A stretch of DNA of 64,000 bases, taken from positions 30,115 through 94,114 of the forward strand of contig JAFEBL010000008.1 of the NCBI GenBank assembly GCA_018242665.1, read 5' to 3'. Shown one piece after another: positions 52,884 through 61,339 of this stretch; within the stretch, counting starts at the first letter, position 1, and each line of letters begins with the position of its first letter. Source of the DNA: Nitrospira sp. GTDB taxonomy: Bacteria; Nitrospirota; Nitrospiria; Nitrospirales; Nitrospiraceae. The position numbers and the translations under genes were made by a program. The notes beneath the pieces were generated by a model. That model saw nothing but the letters and a program-made list of their open reading frames with translations, was not told the origin of the DNA and ran no database searches.

Positions 52884-54095
52884 CTATCGTCTTCCATGTT
52901 TGGCCAGAATCATTTCAATGGTTTCGCGATAGGATCGCTCGAATTTTTCTGTTGTATGGTTGCTGTGGGCAGCCTCCCACGCTCTCTTAGCTCTCAGTGT
53001 CAACTCTTCGGAGGATAGCGCACCGATCTCTTGAACCCGACGAACGATAGTCTCGATTTCAGCATCCTCCAAGAGCACGCCGAAATTTTCGACATCGACA
53101 GATGATTCATAGGTCACGATAGGAATCACGCCTGCGGCCATCGTCTCCATGACCACCGCCGCTCCAGCCTCGGAGCAGGACGGGAAGATATGCCCTACGC
53201 ATTGCTCCAGGATGAGCCGGAATTCCTCACTAAACTTATCGCGCCAGCCGAGACATTGGATGTTGGGTGTGTGAAACAATTCCTTCCGATAAATTTGGAC
53301 AAACTCCGGTTCGTCCTCCACTGGCCCAACAACAGTAAGTGTACATTCTGGCATTTGAGCGAATGCTTCCAATACGACATCGAGCCCCTTGTGAACCATT
53401 CCTCGGCTGCCAAACCAGAGGAAGCGGCGCCGGCATGCCTCAAAGTCTTTGGTGACCGGCCATGGCCACATTTTCTGCGCCACCATCGGAAGCCGAAAAA
53501 TTGGCTTCCCGGCATATCGAAACGTGTTTACGGTGAATTCATTCCCGCAGGTGGTGAGATAGTCGGCATGTTCAACGCCCAAATGCGGCGTTTCCAATCT
53601 GTTGAGCGGAAGCGAGACGCCTTTTCGATGCTGTAGTGCCAGGACCCGAGTCATCTCGCCGAGATTTTGATAGAGGAGTTGTGCCGTGTCGCAATGCAAA
53701 ATTTTAATACAGTTCGGTGGGAGATACGGTCCCAATCGTTGCAAATTGAAGCGGGTGTCGACGACGACATCGTACGATTTCCATGGAACAAATGTATGGT
53801 TCTCGCAGTGGATGACGTCAACATCATATCCAAGGTCGACAAACGTCTGAGCCATCACCATGGTTTTGTAGTACTGCGGATGGCTCGTCGGAACAGGCTT
53901 CCCCTGCAATTGGCACAACAAGCCCTGATTGTCATAAGAAATGAGCACTTGCCCCTGAGGGTGTCCTGCCGCATGCAGTGAGATGACACCGCCATGAAAT
54001 CGCCGCTGGAGGCCACGGATGGTTGGGCCCAGTTCACGAAGCCATAGGTACCATTGATAACGCTGGAGATATCGTCGAATGCGCTTCAGCAACAT
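52884..54095 (-). CDS. GT4-like glycosyltransferase
   Basis: A 403-residue GT-B fold enzyme. It has an Arg-rich N-terminus (MLLKRIRRYLQRYQWYLW) and a central segment (HAADYLTTCGN-like), and a donor domain with RRRFLWFGSRGMVHKGLDVVL and SCSEAGAAVVMETMAAGVIPIV, where the EX7E motif is recognisable. The ATG at 54095 is chosen because AAGGG lies ten bases upstream; it overlaps the stop of the preceding GINT1_N-like gene by ten bases. Assignment to a defined subfamily is not possible by eye. Confidence 0.82.
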   Translation of the reverse strand: MLLKRIRRYLQRYQWYLWLRELGPTIRGLQRRFHGGVISLHAAGHPQGQVLISYDNQGLLCQLQGKPVPTSHPQYYKTMVMAQTFVDLGYDVDVIHCENHTFVPWKSYDVVVDTRFNLQRLGPYLPPNCIKILHCDTAQLLYQNLGEMTRVLALQHRKGVSLPLNRLETPHLGVEHADYLTTCGNEFTVNTFRYAGKPIFRLPMVAQKMWPWPVTKDFEACRRRFLWFGSRGMVHKGLDVVLEAFAQMPECTLTVVGPVEDEPEFVQIYRKELFHTPNIQCLGWRDKFSEEFRLILEQCVGHIFPSCSEAGAAVVMETMAAGVIPIVTYESSVDVENFGVLLEDAEIETIVRRVQEIGALSSEELTLRAKRAWEAAHSNHTTEKFERSYRETIEMILAKHGRR

Positions 54096-55075
54096 GTCCG
54101 TTGCCACCCTTCAGGAACCAGCCATCCAACTGGGCGCCACCCATCTACTGCAGCGATCCAGCGATCTTTCCCGATACGATGGGGATCTACGTGGTGCATG
54201 CCCCCTTGGGTCCAATATCGCCAACCCGGACCAAACAACGGACGCTTTTGAAGCGGATGCTCTTGATAGGTATCTGGGGTGAGCTCGGTGATCTCAAATG
54301 CCCGAACCGAAGTCCCATATATTGGAAAACAGTCCTGCGCAAATCGGACCAGCCGCCCATCAAACAGACCCGCCCGGCCCGCAGGCCTGGCGATGCGCGG
54401 ATTGCCCTGAATGATCGGGGAGCAGGGATGCTCCCTCCACGGTCCCGATAGATTGGCTGCGTAGTAAAGACGAAGGCTATCGTGCGTGAGCGCTGGATTG
54501 GTTTCACTAAACATCCACCAGTGGCGTCCATGGCGAAATATCGAATTGTCGTTAAAACACTCTCCGGACAACAACACCTCAGTGCATACCCATTCCGTGG
54601 GGAATCGTTTAGCCTCGTACAGCCGCACACTCTTGTCTTGATGACTTTCCGGCACGAGATAGAATCGATCGTCCCATTCAAACACATAGGGATAGGACAA
54701 ATGGAAGGGCTCCTTCAACACCACCTGCTGGTAGGTCCACGCCACAGCATCTGGACTCGTGGCCCATCCGATTTCGCCGCGATCCGTATCATAATTATAG
54801 ACCTCAAAAAACATGTGCCAGGTGTCTCGCACATAAATCATGAACGGATCAGCGACAAAGAGTGCACGCACATCTGTGACATCTTCTCGAGTCAAAACGG
54901 GATTCGTAATGGCTTGTGAATGGTGCAGTTGGTTGAGCGACGTCCCGCTGACAATCCCGATAGACCACAGGTGATAGGCAGGCTCCTCAATGCCGAGTGC
55001 CCACCGGCTCACCGAATCAGGAGCATACCGCCTGATCAGTCGTTTCGCATGCCATTTCAACGCGAGATGTGGCAT
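54086..55075 (-). CDS. Five-bladed beta-propeller protein (GINT1_N/GH43-like)
   Basis: A 329-residue protein with propeller-type repeats. Motifs include FVADPFMIYVRDTWHMFFEVY, a DPF motif typical of GH43/GH68-like folds, and YPYVFEWDDRFYLVPESHQD, FNDNSIFRHGRHWWMFSETN and GRLVRFAQDCFPIYGTS. This pattern matches the N-terminal domain of glucosamine inositolphosphorylceramide transferase (GINT1_N, PF24793) known in other bacterial polysaccharide loci. The acidic residues of true GH43 enzymes are partly present, so hydrolysis and sugar binding are both possible. The ATG at 55075 lies eight bases after the SDR stop; an earlier ATG would overlap that gene. Confidence 0.75.
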   Translation of the reverse strand: MPHLALKWHAKRLIRRYAPDSVSRWALGIEEPAYHLWSIGIVSGTSLNQLHHSQAITNPVLTREDVTDVRALFVADPFMIYVRDTWHMFFEVYNYDTDRGEIGWATSPDAVAWTYQQVVLKEPFHLSYPYVFEWDDRFYLVPESHQDKSVRLYEAKRFPTEWVCTEVLLSGECFNDNSIFRHGRHWWMFSETNPALTHDSLRLYYAANLSGPWREHPCSPIIQGNPRIARPAGRAGLFDGRLVRFAQDCFPIYGTSVRAFEITELTPDTYQEHPLQKRPLFGPGWRYWTQGGMHHVDPHRIGKDRWIAAVDGWRPVGWLVPEGWQRTCC

Positions 55076-55083
55076 GAGGCGTC

Positions 55084-56043
55084 TCAGCAGAATTTTCCCG
55101 CAGAGCGTTGCGCCGTATACCAATCGATGGTTTGCCGGAGGCCATCCGAAATGGATGTGTTGGGCGTCCACCCCAGCAGTCTTCGTGTCGCAGTTGAATC
55201 CGCAACTCGAATCGGCTCTCCCGGACGATCCGGAATTGCACCAAAGACAGGTTTGAACGGGGACTCCATGAGCGTCACGATCCTCTCAACCATCTCCCGT
55301 ACCGTCGATTTGGTTCCGGAGCCAAGTTCGATGGTGGCGCCCTCGATACCCAACACGACTGCAGCATCCAGCAACCCCTGAACCACATCACCCACGTAAA
55401 TCCAGTCAGCTTCCCATAGTCCGCTGGATAGCCGTGGAGCTTCTCCCCGCAACAAACTCAAGATAACTGACGGAATCAGTTTGCCGCTCTCCTGCTTCGG
55501 GCCAAATGTCATAAACGGTACGGCAATCACGACGGGCGCTTGATAAAGTGCATGAAACATCCGACCATATGCACTACTCGCCCACTTTGCGGCTGCATAC
55601 GGCGAACTTGGTGTCGGGGAAAGCACGGTTGGACAGGGCTCCGTCAACGAGCCACTTAAAATGATCCGTCGGCATCCTGCTTCGACCGCCGCCATCAACA
55701 CATAGACCGTACTTGCAAGCAAACTTCCGAAGGTGGGCAAGACAAGATTCATGTCGGGCTTGGCGCCGACTGCGCCGGCCAGATGGTACACCACCGTGGG
55801 CTGAACTGACTTGAACAGCGACTGCACGTCCTCGGGAGACGAGAGGCTCGTGCTCCACCACCGTACGGCGCTGGTTCCCAGAGGCTGGGCTTGGCGAGAG
55901 GTTACGTGTACTTCAGCGCCGGCTTCCACCAAGCGATGACATAAATGCGAGGCGAGAAACCCCGTTCCTCCCGTGACAAGCACTTTCTGGCCAGTCCATG
56001 CCAGAGGTTCCGTGGTTGAAAGTCCACTACTGCTTCGAATCAT
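55084..56043 (-). CDS. NAD(P)-dependent sugar epimerase/dehydratase (SDR)
   Basis: A 319-residue extended SDR. The nucleotide-binding motif is VTGGTGFLASHL; the active site SGSLTEP (Ser) and SSPYAAAKWASSAY supply Tyr and Lys of the YXXXK motif, intact. The C-terminal half has a substrate-binding segment with AVPFMTFGPKQ and LGWTPNTSISDGLR. The reaction (epimerase, reductase or dehydratase) cannot be told from the sequence. Its ATG overlaps the stop of the dioxygenase gene by one base (TAATG), and it stands inside the CDP-sugar-like cassette, so it likely acts on the same sugar nucleotide. Confidence 0.85.
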   Translation of the reverse strand: MIRSSSGLSTTEPLAWTGQKVLVTGGTGFLASHLCHRLVEAGAEVHVTSRQAQPLGTSAVRWWSTSLSSPEDVQSLFKSVQPTVVYHLAGAVGAKPDMNLVLPTFGSLLASTVYVLMAAVEAGCRRIILSGSLTEPCPTVLSPTPSSPYAAAKWASSAYGRMFHALYQAPVVIAVPFMTFGPKQESGKLIPSVILSLLRGEAPRLSSGLWEADWIYVGDVVQGLLDAAVVLGIEGATIELGSGTKSTVREMVERIVTLMESPFKPVFGAIPDRPGEPIRVADSTATRRLLGWTPNTSISDGLRQTIDWYTAQRSAGKFC

Positions 56044-56969
56044 TACGATCCTTTGGGCCTATACATCAGCTCACCGGCTTGACCAGTCTCATCATCGTAC
56101 AGCGCGACAATCTCATCCGGAATATGAGAAAGATCCGTCCCGCAGAGATAGTCTCTCATGGTCGTCCCGGTACAGGCCTCATCCACACGAGGTGCTCCCC
56201 GCCTGGCAAGGGCATCACCAGTATTGACGCATCGAAAGTCGATGCTGAAGCGGGTTTTCCCAGACGTGTTCGGCACACTGGAATGCATCTGGGCGGCGGA
56301 AAACAAAATGATTCCCCCGGCAGGAACAATCAGGCGCATCTGGGGATCTAATTCCATCGCCTCAGTCGGACGTGGGAGCGGTCGAGGATCTTCTTTGATG
56401 AATTGGGAAACGTGTCCCCCTCGATGCTGCTGGTTCCACAAATAGTAGTTGTATCCACTGGATGTGTTGGGAACAGCAACATTCCAATAACGAGGATGAA
56501 ACGCCATGGCGTTATCCGCTTGGATATCGTAAATGGGAATCCACCAATTAACCTGGAACATCGGCGCGGAATACCACGTGTCTCTGTGCGGATGCCAGGC
56601 ATAAGCGATGCCGGTCGTCAAATAATTGTCGCTCGTAGAACTCCGCATCTTTGGCACATCAAAGTAAGTGGTTGTCAGATCGCAGCCAAGTTCAGCCAGG
56701 AGTGCTTGGAGATGGCGCTTAGAGTCCGGATGATGAATGAACTGTGGTTTCAACTTACCCAAGATTTCAGCGTACGCCTCTACGGACATATGATACTGCG
56801 CCGTTTCCGGATCATGAGGAGCAAACGCCTCACGGATAAGCTTCTTTGCAAATTCAATAAACGCGAGTGAAGAGGGGCGCGGTGAGTAGACAAACAACTG
56901 TCCGTCGAATAGCCGTTGTCGACGAACCTCATCAGTGACTTGAGCATCGTAGTACACGGTATTATTCAT
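56043..56969 (-). CDS. Fe(II)/2-oxoglutarate dioxygenase, PhyH-like
   Basis: A 308-residue cytoplasmic protein. The jelly-roll core has AYAWHPHRDTWYSAP, giving the HxD iron ligands, and AQMHSSVPNTSGKTRFSIDFR, giving the distal His and the Arg that binds 2-oxoglutarate. This is the layout of the phytanoyl-CoA dioxygenase superfamily, whose bacterial members hydroxylate diverse small molecules. Its ATG overlaps the preceding peptidase stop codon by eight bases, and AAGGAG precedes it. Sited among sugar-nucleotide genes, it may hydroxylate a sugar or acyl group; the substrate is unknown. Confidence 0.83.
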   Translation of the reverse strand: MNNTVYYDAQVTDEVRRQRLFDGQLFVYSPRPSSLAFIEFAKKLIREAFAPHDPETAQYHMSVEAYAEILGKLKPQFIHHPDSKRHLQALLAELGCDLTTTYFDVPKMRSSTSDNYLTTGIAYAWHPHRDTWYSAPMFQVNWWIPIYDIQADNAMAFHPRYWNVAVPNTSSGYNYYLWNQQHRGGHVSQFIKEDPRPLPRPTEAMELDPQMRLIVPAGGIILFSAAQMHSSVPNTSGKTRFSIDFRCVNTGDALARRGAPRVDEACTGTTMRDYLCGTDLSHIPDEIVALYDDETGQAGELMYRPKGS

Positions 56970-58314
56970 GGCGATCTCCTTCATCTGCCTTCGATGGTGT
57001 TGGAGACGTTTCCTGGATAAGGTTACATGCTTTTAGTGCGCGCGCGGCGGCGTGGACAATCTCAAATGGAGTGTTCGCACGTTCGGCGATCTCAAGCAAC
57101 GAGTGCTTGCCATCTGAGAGATTCAGAACCCACAGCAGAGCCATTTCTCTTTGAGCCCCTTCTTTCTGCCCTGCAATCGCTCGGTAGAGACCACGCTTCC
57201 CAAGCTGAGGTTCACAGTAAGGATTCAAACTCAGAGGGACGATATCATTCTCCAACACATAGACAGCCTGCAGTAGAATTTCCAGAGAGTCCTGAAGCGC
57301 TTCCGGGGTGACAAATGCTAAGTTGTCGGCGGATGTATGATATTCGGGGTATTCACCATGTGTTGTCCGCATGAAGCAACCCACAGGGAGGTTGAACCCC
57401 GGCGAGCAGTATTGGCGCTCATCATACCCGTAAGGAGAAAAATCTACTGACCGGTGTCCTGGGCCGCGATGCTTCAACACATGTTCAATGGCTTTGTCGA
57501 TGTAGGCATTTCCCTGGCGGCTTCTTTTATACGTCACGCCACCAGAATCCCCCACGCCGGTCAGGACGACCCCATGGCGTATGAGGTGGGTTCGCTCTCG
57601 ATTGTGGGCGAGCCAAGTGATTGAGCCTATGGTGCCGGGAACAAAGAGAAAGCGGTAGGAGTATTTTCGCGCCATTCCACTCATCGCCTTCGCCAGAGAC
57701 GTCGCTACCGCAATCCCCGACAAATTGTCGTTGCAGAGCGATGGGTGGCACACATGGCAGGAGATGAGCACCTCTTCCGGAATTTCTCCAGGGAGAAAAA
57801 CCTCCCCATAGCTGAGAGACCCAGGAAGAAGGGAAGAATCGATATAGACATCGTATTCCGGGTCTTGAAGCCCGAGTAATTGGTGGTGTGTAAGGCAGAA
57901 GCCCCAATTCTCCTTATAGTAGGAAGTCCTATAAGGAATCCAATCAGGATGGCTCGGAAGGGAGTGGAGATGTCCCTCCAGTTCTTCGCGACTGAACCGT
58001 CCTTTCACGGGAGTACTGTAGTTCACAACGTGGAGATTGCTGATTCGAAAGTCGACAATCTTTTCGCCGTCCGTCGTTGCGAGATACGCCTCTCGAATGT
58101 TCCATTCCAGTGGGACGGTCCAATCAAATACCTTCGTGCCACTTGCCACTTCCTGAATGGTCAGCGGAATATGCTGCTGAAGGTGGCGAAGGGTCTGACG
58201 CACGCCCTCGCCGGTAATACTCCGGCAGATCGGGTAAAGCTGCCCCATCAAGTCGTGGAGGGACTGCCCCTTTTTTGTCCCGCCCAACGTATGCTGTATG
58301 TCCTCTAGGTCCAT
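56962..58314 (-). CDS. DUF4910 metallopeptidase-like protein
   Basis: A 450-residue protein. The M28-like domain has SCHVCHPSLCNDNLSG (His/Asp metal ligands), LFVPGTIGSITWLAHN, DFSPYGYDERQYCSPGFNLPV-type and RTTHGEYPEYHTSADNL elements, which recur in the DUF4910 (PF16254) family. A winged-helix-like C-terminal region (about 360-440) follows. Despite peptidase-like residues, DUF4910 genes are repeatedly found in sugar-biosynthesis and secondary-metabolite clusters, suggesting hydrolysis of a non-peptide amide or a handling role. It lies seven bases after the RmlC-like gene and overlaps the dioxygenase gene. Confidence 0.85.
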   Translation of the reverse strand: MDLEDIQHTLGGTKKGQSLHDLMGQLYPICRSITGEGVRQTLRHLQQHIPLTIQEVASGTKVFDWTVPLEWNIREAYLATTDGEKIVDFRISNLHVVNYSTPVKGRFSREELEGHLHSLPSHPDWIPYRTSYYKENWGFCLTHHQLLGLQDPEYDVYIDSSLLPGSLSYGEVFLPGEIPEEVLISCHVCHPSLCNDNLSGIAVATSLAKAMSGMARKYSYRFLFVPGTIGSITWLAHNRERTHLIRHGVVLTGVGDSGGVTYKRSRQGNAYIDKAIEHVLKHRGPGHRSVDFSPYGYDERQYCSPGFNLPVGCFMRTTHGEYPEYHTSADNLAFVTPEALQDSLEILLQAVYVLENDIVPLSLNPYCEPQLGKRGLYRAIAGQKEGAQREMALLWVLNLSDGKHSLLEIAERANTPFEIVHAAARALKACNLIQETSPTPSKADEGDRHE

Positions 58315-58321
58315 GAGTCAT

Positions 58322-58852
58322 TCATCCGGCAAAATCTGGATAGCTGCGGTCCTTCCCTGAAATAACCTTCACGGGATCAGGCCAGGAAATCCCAAAAGTC
58401 GGGTCATTCCACCGGAATCCTCGCGCCAACTCGGGAGCATAACATTCCGACATTTGATAGATGACCTCTGTATTGTCAGACAACGTGAGGAAGCCATGAG
58501 CAAACTGCTGCGGGATGTACAACATACGATGATTTTCCGCTGACAAGAGCACGGAGAGGGATTTTTTGTACGTGGGGGAATCCGGACGGAGATCGACGAT
58601 CACATCATAAATTTCCCCACTTGTGCACCGCACCACTTTCACCTCCGCAGCCGGGGCAATCTGGTAGTGCATCCCCCGCAAGGTCCCCTTCACTTTGTTG
58701 TAGGACACATTACATTGAACCAATCTGGCATCCAACCCATTGGCTTGAAACTCCTGCGTGCACCAACTTCGCGCGAAAAACCCTCGTTCGTCCACTATGA
58801 GATCAAGGTCGATGGTGAAGGCACCCCGTAGAGTCAACTCGCGAAAAATCAT
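58322..58852 (-). CDS. rfbC: dTDP-4-dehydrorhamnose 3,5-epimerase family protein (RmlC-like)
   Basis: A 176-residue cupin epimerase, the usual family length of about 180. Motifs: DERGFFARSWCTQEF, GTLRGMHYQIAPAAEVKVVRC (catalytic His), MLYIPQQFAHGFLTLSDN and VIYQMSECYAPE (active-site Tyr). RmlC works on dTDP-4-keto-6-deoxyhexoses; related members act with C-methyltransferases and on other nucleotide sugars. rmlA, rmlB and rmlD are absent from the window, but rfbF is present, so a CDP-linked substrate is a fair hypothesis. Its ATG overlaps the stop of the C-methyltransferase by four bases (ATGA). Confidence 0.9.
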   Translation of the reverse strand: MIFRELTLRGAFTIDLDLIVDERGFFARSWCTQEFQANGLDARLVQCNVSYNKVKGTLRGMHYQIAPAAEVKVVRCTSGEIYDVIVDLRPDSPTYKKSLSVLLSAENHRMLYIPQQFAHGFLTLSDNTEVIYQMSECYAPELARGFRWNDPTFGISWPDPVKVISGKDRSYPDFAG

Positions 58853-60159
58853 GATAGAACTTTTACTTCAGGGATCGGTACGATGAACCTGCCCCCCCAT
58901 TCTTTCACAAACGACATTTGTTGCATCACTTCGTCACGGATGTTCCACGGCAGAATTAAGACATAATCCGGCTTGGTCTCCCGAATTTTCTCAGGATGAA
59001 AAATGGGAATCCTGACGCCTGGCAACAGATGCTCCTGCTTATAGGGACTTCGATCGACTGTATATTCGAGAAAATCGGTTCGAATGCCACAATAGTTCAA
59101 CAACGTATTCCCCTTCGCTGGGGCCCCATAGCCGACCACCGACTTCCCTTGCTCTTTCGCTTCAATGAGGAAGGAGAGCAACTTTCGTTTAGTTTTCTCA
59201 ACCTGCGAGGCGAAGCCGAGATAATACTCCAACTTCCCAAAGCCTGCTTGCGTCTCTCGCTGCCGCAATTCAAGAACGCGCTCACCGACGGGCCGAGAAT
59301 CGTCACGGGTGTGACGCGCATAAATCCTCAATGAACCACCATGAGTTGGAAGCTCTTCCACATCAAATAACGTCAGGCCATGCTTCTCAAACACGCGCTC
59401 CACCGCCAGTAGGGACAGATAGGAAAAATGCTCGTGATAAATCGTGTCGAACTGATTTTCCGCCATCAGCCGCATGAGATGCGGAAACTCCATGGTGATG
59501 GTGCCCTTGGGATTAAGGAGCACTTTCAATCCCCCGACAAAGTCATTGATGTTGGGCACATGCGCCAACACATTGTTCCCAATGAGCAAATCTGCCCGCT
59601 TTTGCTTCTTCGCCAGTTCCCGGGCAGTTTTGACGCCCATAAATTTCACGACGGTAGGAATTCCTTTTTCCTTGGCAACAGCGGCCACATTTGAAGCCGG
59701 CTCAACTCCCAACACCGGCACTCCTCGCTGCGCAAAATATTGCAAGAGATACCCATCATTACTCGCTATCTCTACAACATGGTGGCGGGGACCAATGCCG
59801 AAGCGTTCACTGACGGTTTCGACATACCGCCTCGCATGATCCAACCAGCTTTCTGAATAGGAGGAAAAGTAGGCGTAATCTCCAAAGATGCTTTGCGGGC
59901 TTGTGAATTCTTCTAATTGGACGAGCAGGCACGCACTACAGACATACACATGTAGCGGATAAAACGGTTCCATGCGATTGGCCTCGGATGCCTTGATGTA
60001 CGAATTCGCAAGGGGAGACATACCAAGATCGACAAAGGTCTTGTCGAGAGGGGCTGCACAAAATCGACAGGCACGCTCAAGGCGAGGGACACCAGAACGT
60101 TTCACTGTTGACGATCGCTTTACTTTCGCCCTGGCGCGTGCCGTATGTTTCATTGCCAT
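58849..60159 (-). CDS. NDP-hexose C-methyltransferase (TylC3/TcaB9 type)
   Basis: A 436-residue enzyme that adds a methyl from SAM to a carbon of a keto sugar, giving a branched sugar. The N-terminal zinc-type domain has CRFCAAP and VCSACLLVQLE; the central SAM domain contains VVEIASNDGYLLQYF and LLIGNNVLAHVPNINDFVGG, and the active-site motif YHEHFSYLSL, typical of TcaB9-like 3-C-methyltransferases. The C-terminal domain ends FIVPIPEVKV. A basic N-terminal stretch (Lys/Arg/Ser-rich, about 25 residues) is unusual. AGGAGG sits upstream of both ATG 60159 and ATG 60153; 60159 is used. Confidence 0.92.
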   Translation of the reverse strand: MAMKHTARARAKVKRSSTVKRSGVPRLERACRFCAAPLDKTFVDLGMSPLANSYIKASEANRMEPFYPLHVYVCSACLLVQLEEFTSPQSIFGDYAYFSSYSESWLDHARRYVETVSERFGIGPRHHVVEIASNDGYLLQYFAQRGVPVLGVEPASNVAAVAKEKGIPTVVKFMGVKTARELAKKQKRADLLIGNNVLAHVPNINDFVGGLKVLLNPKGTITMEFPHLMRLMAENQFDTIYHEHFSYLSLLAVERVFEKHGLTLFDVEELPTHGGSLRIYARHTRDDSRPVGERVLELRQRETQAGFGKLEYYLGFASQVEKTKRKLLSFLIEAKEQGKSVVGYGAPAKGNTLLNYCGIRTDFLEYTVDRSPYKQEHLLPGVRIPIFHPEKIRETKPDYVLILPWNIRDEVMQQMSFVKEWGGRFIVPIPEVKVLS

Positions 60160-60273
60160 TACCTCCTCCCGTTCGCGGCTCAAACTACCTCGATCAACAT
60201 CAGAATCGTCTCATGTCGCCTAGCTCATGTGCTCCCGCAGATTTCATCTTTCTAAATAATCTTCTTGCCCAAT

Positions 60274-61329
60274 CTATTGTTTGCTGACCACCCACCGCAA
60301 ATCTTCCCCGAGATAGCCGCCCGCTTTAAGATCTTTTAGAACATTCAATCGGATGAGGTGCGAATTCCGGAACTCTCGATCATCAAAGCCCATGCGTTGA
60401 AGCCCCTGACTCAGATCAGCGATGGCCGCATGTAGGTCAACCTCCGGCTGATACTGCGGAGCGAGGCGGCGAAACTTCTCGAAGCTCACGCGGTAGGAAC
60501 GTTTGTCCGGCTGAGCATTTTGATTCACTGAAATATCTACGTTCGGGATAGCTTTTGAAACGGCAGCCGCCAAGTCTCTGACCTGATAGTTCCATTGATC
60601 ACTTCCCACATTCACCGACAGAAACTCACCACCGGCCAATGCGTTGCGTTGCACACCCCAGTCAATCGCCCGTGCCATATCCTTGATGTGGATGAGCGGG
60701 CGCCAGGGGGTGCCATCACTCAAGATAGTGATCTTCTTGGCCGTGACTGCGCTGGCAACGAAATCATTTAGCACGAGGTCCAAACGCAACCGCTCACTCA
60801 TCCCACAGGCCGTGGCAAACCGTAAACAAGTGATCGCAAAATTGTTTCTCGCCAGCTTTGCGAGGTCCAATTCAGCCCCTACCTTAGATTTTGCGTACGC
60901 CGTGAGAGGGTTGACTGCAGATTCCTCCGTCTTTGCTCCGCCCTCTGCAAATCCGTACACGCTACAACTTGAGGCAAATACGAAACTCCCTGCACCTGCC
61001 TCCCTCGCCGATTCAGCAATACGCACTGCGGCACGATGATTGACATCCAGTGTGATTTCCTCAAAAGAAGCCCCCATGGGATCATTGGAGATGGCGGCAA
61101 GATACACAACGGCATCCACCCCTCGCAGCAAATCTTTGGAAATAGACCGCACATCCGCAAACACCTGTTCATCTACTCGGCACTCAGGAAGATAGTGGGC
61201 AGCAGTCAAACAGGTGGCGAAATATCCCATGTCCAAACCCATAATCGTCGCGGCCGGATAGGACAGTCTCAGACGCTGCACAACACTTGGGCCGATATAC
61301 CCCATGTTACCTGTGATCAGAATTTTCAT
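60274..61329 (-). CDS. NAD-dependent sugar epimerase/dehydratase (SDR)
   Basis: A 351-residue extended SDR. The NAD-binding motif is TGNMGYIGPSV; the active-site SSCSVYGFA and NPLTAYAKSKVGAE supply Ser, Tyr and Lys. The C-terminal domain contains RPLIHIKDMARAIDWG, the typical substrate-binding signature. It resembles NDP-sugar epimerases of exopolysaccharide loci. GAGAGG precedes the ATG. It is close to the C-methyltransferase and rfbF genes, so it may process the same sugar after methylation (epimerisation or ketoreduction). It does not look like RfbG, the CDP-glucose 4,6-dehydratase. Confidence 0.86.
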   Translation of the reverse strand: MKILITGNMGYIGPSVVQRLRLSYPAATIMGLDMGYFATCLTAAHYLPECRVDEQVFADVRSISKDLLRGVDAVVYLAAISNDPMGASFEEITLDVNHRAAVRIAESAREAGAGSFVFASSCSVYGFAEGGAKTEESAVNPLTAYAKSKVGAELDLAKLARNNFAITCLRFATACGMSERLRLDLVLNDFVASAVTAKKITILSDGTPWRPLIHIKDMARAIDWGVQRNALAGGEFLSVNVGSDQWNYQVRDLAAAVSKAIPNVDISVNQNAQPDKRSYRVSFEKFRRLAPQYQPEVDLHAAIADLSQGLQRMGFDDREFRNSHLIRLNVLKDLKAGGYLGEDLRWVVSKQ

Positions 61330-61339
61330 CGAACCTCTC

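Noticed and set aside
60274..61329. RfbG (CDP-glucose 4,6-dehydratase) identity for this SDR
   Set aside because: It lacks the RfbG-type beginning and reads as a general NDP-sugar epimerase/reductase.
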